Assembly (NCBI GenBank): GCA_964019055.1
Contig: OZ025213.1
Location: 6,374,472-6,438,471 of the forward strand
DNA length: 64,000 nt
Direction: 5' to 3'
Source: Anthopleura xanthogrammica
Taxonomy: Eukaryota > Cnidaria > Anthozoa > Actiniaria > Actiniidae
Shown here piece by piece: positions 56,047 through 64,000 of this stretch. Numbering within the stretch: the stretch's first letter is position 1; each line of letters begins with the position of its first letter. The notes under the pieces are model-generated. The model did not search any database, was not told the DNA's origin, and saw only the letters and a program-made list of their open reading frames with translations. The position numbers and the translations under genes are program-made.

Positions 56047-57714
56047 ATGGATTGTGTTTATATTATATTGCTTTTGTCGCTGTCTGGTGGTTTTGTTTTG
56101 TGCGAAGGTAAGCTCTTAATTTCCAAGAGGCGTTTTCGAAATATTTTGCAACCATTTGATCATAAATGCAAGACAAGCCTCTTCACTTGGCGTTATTTCT
56201 AAGAGCAAAATTATGATCTGAAAACAAAACAAAATCTTAGCAAACTAAGGATCCTAAAAAAAACTATTCGAGTTCAGTTTATGAAAGAAAATTGAGAAAC
56301 GTTGATATTTCGATGAAATATTTATAAATCCTGACTGAGAAAATGCTTCAACTTTTGATCTAATATTCATCATTTGCGAACATAACTGTCCCTTGGAATT
56401 TTTCGCTGTTCAAATTCTCCGACTACGATGTATCCCTTATAGTTTAAACTGTAAAATAAAGAGAGGCACTCACGACAATTCCCGGGTTTTCTTCACCTTG
56501 GTGATTCAGTCAATTCTAGGACTGGATGCCCGCTTCATGTGAGTCGGACTAAAGGTTTTTTCACAGTACTCCGGATTTCCCCTCAAATACTGAAAACCAA
56601 ATCGATTGTTGTGGGCTTATAATTTTAAATATAACGGTATGGTGTGCAAACGTATTACCGTGGTTTGAAATCATTCATATGAAAGAGAAAATAAAAAAGC
56701 CTGAGTTTAGCCGTCATTTATTAGTTGATAAAGCAGAAGAATTTTTGTTAGATTCAACCAACATGACGGCTTTGAAAACACGACATTTAACAACCTTTAT
56801 TAGCGCAAAGTTGTTTGATTGCAATGTTATTTCCGCTACAATATCAATGATTGTCTATTCTTTTCTTCGTATTACAGACTCATTATATCTCATTGAACGA
56901 GAAGCGACCTGTGAACTCGATGGTAAATCTTTCACCGAAGGACAAACACACACTCCCAATAACTGCCTTGATGTTTGTTTATGCGAGGAAGATGGGAAGT
57001 TCAACTGTAGGACCTGCAAACCACCCAAAGAAAAGAACAAATGCAATGGATGGGCACATCAACTGAAAAAAGTTGAGTTTCATGTTGGGACGCAGGAAGG
57101 CGGTGGATGCGACTGTTTTAAATATGAATGCCACAAAAAAACAATGTAAGTAATACACGACTTCGTATTTTAAAAATTCATGCTGGTGCCGCTAGAAGGA
57201 AAATGGTTAATTGTCTCCGTTCGCTGGCGTCTTTGGAAAAAATCTAGTCATTTGATTGAATGGTTGTTCAGGTTCCTTTAGTTATTTAGTGGTAACTTAT
57301 ATATAAACTTATTTGCCAGCAACTTTTTGGTTTTCTATAACCTTTAGCTTGTTGACTGCGAGCCCATTAGGTCAAGATATTGTCAGTCTAGACCGTAGGC
57401 GAGGGAAGGAGAAGTACTGCCAAATAGAAATCTCGACGCCGATTTTTTTTCAAATTCAACGCAAGTTGAATCGTTTTTAATTTAATTTTTCAGGCTTCAA
57501 AAATTAGAAAAAAATGCTTGCGTGGTTGGTTTAAGCCAGTGTCACGATAGAATGAATGAATGAATAAGCAATCCTAGAACATGGTGTGGAATAATATTTA
57601 TCTTTTTCTTCTAGAAAAACCTTGTTGAAGGAATTGTGGAATAAATTAAAGAGTAAAGTCAAAAGAGTAGAGGACGGGCAAAACAGCAAGGCTAATTATG
57701 TGGTCAATGCATAA
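56047..57714 (+). CDS. Secreted ten-cysteine protein, VWC-like
   Basis: Three coding exons: 56047..56107, 56878..57145, 57615..57714, with GT-AG junctions and frame kept, giving 142 residues. Exon 1 is a signal peptide (MDCVYIILLLSLSGGFVLCE). Exon 2 has ten cysteines: CELDGKSFTEG, NNCLDVCLCEEDGKFNCRTC, KCNGW, and CDCFKYEC. The CxDGxxF..G......C..C.C..G...C..C order resembles a VWC-like domain. Exon 3 adds a basic helix (TLLKELWNKLKSKVKRVED). A further intron begins just after the stop (GTAAGT at 57717); the 3' UTR exon probably starts at 59248 and has AATAAA at 59291. Role unknown: matrix, signalling or defence protein are all possible. Confidence 0.72.
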
Positions 57715-57763
57715 AAGTAAGTTTTTTGAGATAAATGAGACTTTTTTTTTAAGCTAAGGACAC

Positions 57764-57912
57764 GCGGTGCAACATTGAGCGCAATATTGCAGGCAATCGA
57801 TGTTGCGAGCCATGTCACACGACGCAATTTGTTGCACGCAATGCTGCGGAATTAGAAAACGATCCTACTTCAGCAACATTGCCTGCAATATTGTGCGCAA
57901 TGTTGCACCATG
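57764..57912. mobile_element. Fold-back element with GCAACATTG words
   Basis: GTGCAACATTGAGCGCAATA and the inverse TATTGTGCGCAATGTTGCAC form the arms. It lies in the 3' UTR intron of the previous gene. Confidence 0.6.
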
Positions 57913-57985
57913 TATCGCGATAATTTTAGAAGCACTTCCTTGCTTCCTTCTACCATTCTTCCTTAAGTCGTGTCTCTTTTTTCCC

Positions 57986-58338
57986 AATACTCCAGTTTCA
58001 CATTCGATGGAAACCGCTGTTTTTGAAGACCACAGACTCATTTGTACAGGCTTAGCCTCGTTTATAAGTCATCTATTCAAAGGCACCATTAAAAGTCCGT
58101 GGGATTGGTATTATTCAACTTGCACATTCTTTACATTAAAGTTTGTTTTTGCTAATGATTTGCATAAGTCAACCGTAATGTATAGAATGTGTAAGTTGAA
58201 CAATACCAATGTTTTGAAATCCCACGGACTTTTAATGATGTCGTTGAATAGCTGACTTATAAGTGAGGCTAAGCCTGTACAAATGAGTCTGTGGTCTTCA
58301 AAAACAGCGGTTTCCATCGTATGTGAAACTGGAGTATT
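57986..58338. mobile_element. 353-bp element with about 140-bp inverted arms
   Basis: AATACTCCAGTTTCACATTC at the left is repeated inverted at the right end (58338), and the arms stay paired to about 58125 and 58195. Open frames on both strands here are mirror products of the palindrome. Confidence 0.8.
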
Positions 58339-58863
58339 CCCGTGAATCTTTATTCTCACATTTTCAAATTGCGATAGATCTTTAGAACGCAATTTGGCGA
58401 CATCCAATAATTGCAAATTTTTGCCAAGTTTCTTTCTCTTCAAAAATGTTATCATTCGCAAAAAAAAAAACGCATGAAATATACCTTATCAAGTGGCCTT
58501 GACATCTGGAATCTTAAATGCAATGCATCATGGGATAGTTAAGGTTGGCTTTCTGAATGGGATGAAATTAATTCCGTTATTCCTTTCAGTCGTGCAATCA
58601 CCAATCGCCATTCGCGTTTGCCCCTTCAATCTTTTTTGAAATACCCGTATGTAAAAACTTTGAGGACGCAGGAGCCATTGATAGAAACAATTAAGAGTTG
58701 GGCACTTATTTGTCTTGCAGGGACTGGGAAAAGCCCATTAAACAGACATTATAGCAACTTAGAGAGAAAATACTGAGAAACCCAGTGTGGAGCAAAAGCT
58801 CTTGTCAGAAAACTTATCCTAGGCAGTATTGCCAACCACAAAAACACACATTTTAACTGTTAA

Positions 58864-59110
58864 AGGTGCAGTAATAAAATCGTGCAACTTGTCACGCGAC
58901 ATTGTTGTGTTGCAAGCTGCAGAGCGAATGCTGCTCGTATTACCACCCAGCAAGCAACAAATTTTCATTGAGAGTAGAAAGAGTTTCTACTTCTGCAACA
59001 AAGTCGCGCAACAAAATTTGGTTCATGGGAGCCACATTCACTCTGCAACTTCTCACGCAACAATGTTGCGAGACAAATTGCGCGATTTTGTTGCTCATAT
59101 TACCGCACCT
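58864..59110. mobile_element. TTAA-type short inverted-repeat element
   Basis: AGGTGCAGTAATAAAATCGT at the left and its inverse at the right (CATATTACCGCACCT). TTAA precedes it (58860-58863) and TTAT follows. The inner sequence is rich in GCAACA words. Confidence 0.65.
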
Positions 59111-59247
59111 TTATGGTGAATTAAAGCACAAAAGAGTAGTCACTCTGTATAAAATGATTGACCAAAGTTAAGGCTTTGAACCTGATAAAGAATTTGAAGG
59201 CAAAGTAATGTGAACTAGTTATTTAAAATCTTATCGTTTTCTTTCAG

Positions 59248-59310
59248 AATAAACACAACGGTAACATATAAGTAAAGAAGTAATTCAACCAATAAAGATA
59301 ACCCAAGGCT
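59248..59310 (+). other. Probable 3' UTR exon of the ten-cysteine gene
   Basis: A strong acceptor (GTTTTCTTTCAG) ends at 59247 and AATAAA follows at 59291-59296. The pairing with the donor after the stop at 57717 is inferred. Confidence 0.45.
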
Positions 59311-59434
59311 TAATGATTAACATTGTAGTGTAGGCTTTGGTTATAGTTTCGGGTAAAAATTGAGTGCATACCTGTAGTACTGATCTTAAGAAAGATAATT
59401 ACAACTAATTATTATTTTTAAAGATAACTTTTAA

Positions 59435-59781
59435 AGGAGCACTTGGATGAAAACGCCCCATATTTTGAAAGTCCGAATAGTTCAAGTATTTAAGAATAAT
59501 ATGACTCAATCATAATTATGAAAACCAGATTGGCAAAAATTTTAGCCTGGGAGCCACTCGCAGTTGAGAAATTTTGGTTTGAAAACTAAAAGAACAATAG
59601 GGTTGAGTAAATGACGTCATTTACTCACAATTTAGATGCTGAAAAAAATATATAATTTTTTATCCGCAAATTTTGACTGTGAAGAAAATATGTTGCTTGG
59701 CTACTATTGGGGCCATATAGATAAGTTTAATCAAGTTTCAAGGCATTTTCAATTTTCATCGATTTTCATCCAAGTGCCCCT
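59435..59781. mobile_element. TTAA-flanked short inverted-repeat element
   Basis: Exact TTAA on both sides (59431-59434, 59782-59785). Ends AGGAGCACTTGGATGAAAA and the inverse TTTTCATCCAAGTGCCCCT. TTAA target sites fit Kolobok or piggyBac-derived elements. Confidence 0.75.
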
Positions 59782-60109
59782 TTAAAGGTGGGATTTATTA
59801 GAAGAAAAAGAGCACTAAACTTTGTAATCTAATCCAAATATGATAGAGCACTTAGATTTTTTTTTATCCAAATAGTGTAAAAATTATTTTTATCAATTTT
59901 GTTCGAGTGCATTTTTGCTAAGGTTTTGAGCCTAAAATACTGTGTGTGGATTTTGGACTCATTTAACACGATCTTTGTCTAATTAGTGCTATATATCGAT
60001 CTGGCAACCCAGCTGGTAACCCAAAGCTAAGTATATAGAATGAATGCATACTGGGGGAAATACTAATAACCCTTCTTTGAATAATTCAGTGTAAAATATC
60101 CTAGCTTCT

Positions 60110-60421
60110 TGTAATCTGCTAGCTTTTTCTTTCTTTATTTCTATCAATATTTCCTTCTTTATTTATTTCTCTCTCTTTCTTTCTTATGTTCTTTCTTTCC
60201 TCTTTCTTTCCTTCTTTCTTTCTTTTTTTCCTTCTTTCTTTCTTTCTTTCCTTCTTCCCTTCTTGCTTGTTCTCTTGCCTGTTTCCTTTTTTTAGCTTTT
60301 AAGGATTTTAATTTCACTTAAATATAAACAAATGTACCAAATTATCCATAACATATCATCAATTTTAGCAATATTAATAAAAAAGATACTAGTGTAAAAA
60401 AAAGCATAAATATGTACATCT

Positions 60422-60452
<31 letters not shown>

Positions 60453-60460
60453 GTTCCCTT
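60110..60460 (+). repeat. TTTC-rich tracts
   Basis: Imperfect (TTTC)n at 60120-60275 and a clean run at 60418-60451, with AT-rich sequence between. Confidence 0.85.
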
Positions 60461-60525
60461 CATTCCTTCTTTGTTTGTTTGTATTTTTTTCTTATTAGTT
60501 TTCTCCTTCGAATTTACTAAGTTAT

Positions 60526-60669
60526 AGAGTGCAAACAATATATCCGTGAAATACAAATTACTAAATAGTACAAAATAGTGCTAATTAAACAATAGAAAAC
60601 AATAGAATTTGCTCGAATTAGTACTATTTAGTATAACTAATGTTTCACGGATATACTGTTTGTACTCTG
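60526..60669. mobile_element. Fold-back element, AGAGTGCAAACA ends
   Basis: AGAGTGCAAACAATATATCC and the inverse GGATATACTGTTTGTACTCT frame paired AT-rich arms (ACTAAATAGTAC / GTACTATTTAGT). Confidence 0.75.
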
Positions 60670-60750
60670 AACTCTTGAACCAAAATATCCCTAACATTTA
60701 TATTTTAGTAGATAAAATAACATAAAAATGTGTTAAAAGTTAATAATGGT

Positions 60751-60885
60751 AATAGAACTGAGTGGAGTGCAATTTGGGCTGAAATCGCAAGAGTGATTAC
60801 AAAATTGCACGACCGTGCAGCGGGAGTGCAATTTGTTAATCACGAGTGTGATTTCTGCCCAAAATTGCAAGACACTCAGTTCTAT
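60751..60885. mobile_element. Fold-back element, AATAGAACTGAGTG ends
   Basis: AATAGAACTGAGTGGAGTGC pairs with GACACTCAGTTCTATT, with inner pairs AATTTGGGCTGAAATC / GATTTCTGCCCAAAATT. Confidence 0.75.
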
Positions 60886-60888
60886 TTA

Positions 60889-60993
60889 ACAATTAGTCCT
60901 CGAGTCCGAATGGTCTACGAGTCAATAGCCCATGAGGCCGAAGGCCGAATGGGCTATTGACTTGTAGGCCATGAGGGCGAGAGGTCTAATTGT
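60889..60993. repeat. Palindrome with GGCTATTGAC words
   Basis: GAGTCAATAGCCCAT...ATGGGCTATTGACTTG is nearly self-complementary, with outer arms AATTAGTCCTCG and GAGAGGTCTAATT. Confidence 0.75.
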
Positions 60994-60999
60994 TTTAGT

Positions 61000-61177
61000 A
61001 AAAACCTACTAATCGGTCCAATAAAAGGATGCAAAAAGTTTTGGATTTTGCTTTAAATATATATTTTTTGGTTTTCAAAACCGGCGCTTTTCGCTACTAG
61101 AGGTCTATCACTAATAGACCCCTAGTAGCTCAGCCAATCACAGGGCTCGATTGGTGATAGACCATTAGTAGGTTTTT
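61000..61177. mobile_element. Fold-back element, AAACCTACTAAT ends
   Basis: AAAACCTACTAATCGGTCC at the left and ACCATTAGTAGGTTTTTT at the right, with an inner palindrome CTACTAGAGGTCTATCAC / CTAATAGACCCCTAGTAG. Confidence 0.7.
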
Positions 61178-61266
61178 TCTAATACCTATTAATCATTTCC
61201 ATTTTGAAACTTAATATATTCAAATACTCAACAGTTATATGTAGCTTCAAAAGTGATTGTTTGACA

Positions 61267-61465
61267 AAATGATGCAATTAATGATTCAAAATAGTGCAAT
61301 TAATGCTTAAATCGCACACTTTGTAGCCAATCAGATTGCAGGATTTGCTAATGATTTCAAAATGGATATGATTAATGCTTAAATCGCACACTAATCACTA
61401 ACTAACTTTAACTAATCAGTTTGCAGGATTTGCTAATGATTTCAAAATGATGTGATTAAAGCATA
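61267..61465 (+). repeat. Tandem repeat of about 95 bp
   Basis: GATTAATGCTTAAATCGCAC and GCAGGATTTGCTAATGATTT recur two to three times with drift. Confidence 0.7.
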
Positions 61466-63600
61466 AATACATGTAATAAATCAATAAATCAAGTCAAAAT
61501 AATCTAGCTGTATAGCCAGCCGGCGTGCCATTTCTTCGCCTCAGCATGTGAGTAACATAATTTTATCTTTTTTCATTTCCTGTTTCAATTTCTTAACATG
61601 AAATCATTTCCTGATTCACGTAAATAGATAAAAACAAACCAGTCACAAACAGGTGTAAAATAAAAAGCAGGCCAGCTGCGATGACATCTGAAGGCAACAA
61701 CGAGTACCTGGGGTGGGGTTGCTCTTATGTGCGCTGTTTTTAATATATATATATAGAAAAACACCCTGGTTTACTATTCTTCCTTGAAACTGAAATCAGT
61801 GTATGAATTTTTGAGTCTTTTTTCCGTTGTGTTGAAGGGTTTCCTCTATAGGGATCTCTCTTGAAGCAAACGTTTTTAAATCTCAACTTCTGTGGCGGCT
61901 TATGGTGTCCCGAAACATTCCGGGACCAACGGGACTACATCCCTGACCTAAATTAATAAAAACTTGCCAGTAGAAGAATAAATTCATTGTTAATTCCCAT
62001 TCATTATTCCCCATTTGATGAAAAAAACCTTACTGTCTAGATCTGTATCGTTAAATCTGTATTTTTGACGTGAGTTGGCCGGGTTTTTTTCTCACAGGAG
62101 CCAAGAATCAAATAATTAATATCGGTTATTTACCAAGTGATTAGATTATTATTTAACATTTTGTCTCGTAAGGCTTCTAGTTTCTTCTTTCGTTATATTT
62201 TTATTGTAAATTGAAAAGTGCATTCCAACTAAACACTTGAGTTGCTAAGATACGGCACCACGGGACTAGAGACCAGCGGTAGTTCCCCAGAGAGCACAGC
62301 AGTGATTACCCAGCATGCACCTTACCATAATTCTGCAGCTGAAACTGACTGGCATTTCGTTGAAGTATAACGATGAAGTTTGATGGTGAAATCAAAGTAC
62401 TAAAATTCTGAAAGCTAAGTGTTCCTGAGTGGACGGAGCTACTTCTCGATGGCGTGGCGTGCTTCCCCAAAAATCCACGAGAACTGCATTTTAGCCAGAC
62501 CTTTGAGAGAACTTTAGTTGCAGGCTTGTCTCGGTTTTCCTAACATGAAATTCTTGAGTATTTTACGAATAAAAAATGAGGTGAAATCTGAATTTTAGTA
62601 GGACTAGTTGAAGAGAATGTGGCAAAAAAGACCAAATTGAAAATCTTAAAAAGACAATAGCGATATTGTTTGAAGAAGGAATATCAGCAAAGTCTGAATT
62701 CATCATGCTTTTACGTGTCTTTTCTTGATTTTATGGAATCAATTCTTTAGCTTTTTTTTCTAATATCGGTCGGTAAATATCCAAAAGCCAAGAACGTGGC
62801 GGTAAAGTCACTACACAAACAAACATATTTCGTAAAAACTAGAAAAAACAAATAAAAACATGTATAAAACAAAAAAGAACACGAAACAACAGGAAAAAAC
62901 GGAAGTGCAAGCGTACGATATAAGCAGTACTTAACTCTAACGAAATAAAAATATATAAGGACAATATTGAAGTGGTAAATATAAGGAAAAATATATTTCC
63001 AATAAGCATTTCCCGGTTGATATGTTCGCCAGCTGTGTCGAGGATATTGCACAAGGGAGATCCTGTCGAGTTGACCTGCCGAGAGGAAAACACAGTTTGA
63101 GTTGAACTGATTCAATTTAACACACGAGGAAAATAAACACGTAAGACCATACACAATCTGCTAGTTACCAACACAGTATAGAAACGGGCTCAGTGAATAG
63201 TGAATGCTTACGACATTGGGGAAGATCCAGAACACTATACTTTATTTTTCCAAGGTTTTTACAAGCGAGATAAAAGGTATGTGACTTGATGTTTATTCAT
63301 GGAATTCTTGTGTTCAGTTTTGGTCACGATAATAATTTGTACAAATTCGTTATTTGTCATTTCGTATTTGTAAATATTTTACCATTCAACTTGCCTAGAT
63401 TTGTTTTTACTATTTTCAGTTCGTAATAAAATTTCAACTTTTAATTAAACATCGTATCCCGATAATGTGGATGCATAGATGTATATAGTGCTGGGTACCT
63501 TTCAGTCGTTACTTTGATTATGATATGACAGATAATACAAAATTTTAACTTTGTCCAAGTGTAGTGGATTCGTACAAGATGTATGTATAGCGTGACGTTG
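61466..63600. other. Intergenic, no gene recognised
   Basis: A TA microsatellite lies at 61744-61755. A 135-codon minus-strand frame at 62747-63154 is hydrophobic and Phe/Tyr-rich with no domain I know. Confidence 0.35.
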
Positions 63601-63625
63601 TGTAATTCGTCATTAAGCCTGGTTC

Positions 63626-64000
63626 ATGTGTGTCTTAAAGTGCTTTATCGTGTTCTTACGACATACAAATCAAAAAGTAAAGCGAGTACTTGTTAAAGTT
63701 CTTTTTCGTTCTCTTACGAGACTTGCTAATCAAAAACTAAAGCGAGTACTTGTTAAAGTGCTTTTTCGTTCTCTTACGAGACTTGCTAATCAAAAACTAA
63801 AGCGAGTACTTGTTAAAGTGCTTTTTCGTTCTCTTACGAGACATGCTAATCAAAAACTAAAGCGAGTACTTGTTAAAGTGCTTTTTCGTTCTCTTACGAG
63901 ACATGCTAATCAAAAACTAAAGCGAGTACTTGTTAAATCAAGTACTGTTAAAAAAGCTAGGAAAACTACAAATGGAAAAAGAATACAGGAACAAGACAAG
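63626..64000 (+). CDS. Basic 20-residue repeat frame, partial at window edge
   Basis: From ATG at 63626 the frame stays open for 125 codons to the end of the window. It covers a 58-bp unit (63641-63698) and four 60-bp units (63699 to about 63937) reading VLFRSLTRLANQKLKRVLVK with an L/H variant, then a Lys-rich stretch (SSTVKKARKTTNGKR). Because 60 is divisible by three, openness alone is weak evidence. It may be coding, or a minisatellite that happens to be open. Confidence 0.4.
   Translation, partial: MCVLKCFIVFLRHTNQKVKRVLVKVLFRSLTRLANQKLKRVLVKVLFRSLTRLANQKLKRVLVKVLFRSLTRHANQKLKRVLVKVLFRSLTRHANQKLKRVLVKSSTVKKARKTTNGKRIQEQDK

Noticed and set aside
57800..58461. Two overlapping frames of 151 and 116 codons on opposite strands
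   Set aside because: They share mirrored peptides because they read the two arms of one fold-back element.
62747..63154. 135-codon hydrophobic minus-strand frame
   Set aside because: Phe/Tyr-rich translation of AT-rich DNA, no repeated or conserved motif.

Overview
The window is animal nuclear DNA, most likely from an anthozoan cnidarian (sea anemone or coral). The evidence is AT-rich sequence, spliced genes with GT-AG introns, a clear COMMD5 orthologue, tRNA-derived SINE fragments, a DIRS-type tyrosine-recombinase retrotransposon, many small fold-back elements, and an innate-immunity-like gene joining a macro domain to three TIR domains. The species cannot be fixed from sequence alone. Exon joins are hand-made from splice sites and reading-frame continuity; no transcript evidence was available.

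Region 1 (1-18.4 kb) is a tandem array of four near-identical minus-strand genes for a small secreted eight-cysteine protein. Each unit has a non-coding first exon, a signal-peptide exon and a cysteine-rich exon. Units are separated by a fragment resembling the 3' end of the macro-TIR gene that lies just upstream. The array is broken by three insertions whose empty sites can be read from the sister units: a 161-bp element at 3460, a 7.4-kb inverted-repeat element at 6700-14084 with a 9-bp target duplication (itself carrying a DIRS/PAT-like retroelement at 6951-11036), and a 959-bp element at 15026-15984 that encodes a truncated recombinase-like protein. Copy 1 has lost its promoter and most of its first exon.

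Region 2 (19.1-28.7 kb) holds two head-to-head genes sharing an intergenic stretch of about 376 bp: on the minus strand a seven-exon gene for an 871-residue macro-TIR-TIR-TIR protein ending in a CaaX-like tetrapeptide, and on the plus strand six-exon COMMD5.

Region 3 (28.7-46.4 kb) is repeat-rich. It holds a small membrane-protein gene at 33.0 kb and a five-exon minus-strand gene (37.8-46.3 kb) that appears to join an SH3 domain to a FAM107-like coiled region.

Region 4 (46.4-64 kb) is mostly non-coding, with microsatellites, a degenerate tandem repeat of about 135-170 bp per unit and a dense set of fold-back elements. It also has one three-coding-exon gene for a secreted ten-cysteine protein (56.0-57.7 kb) and, at the right edge, a 60-bp minisatellite that stays open as a basic 20-residue repeat and runs off the window.

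The most interesting points are the macro plus triple-TIR architecture, the unusual layout of the DIRS-like element (its internal repeat junction lies between gag and pol, inside a probable intron), and the array whose units carry a piece of the neighbouring immune-like gene.
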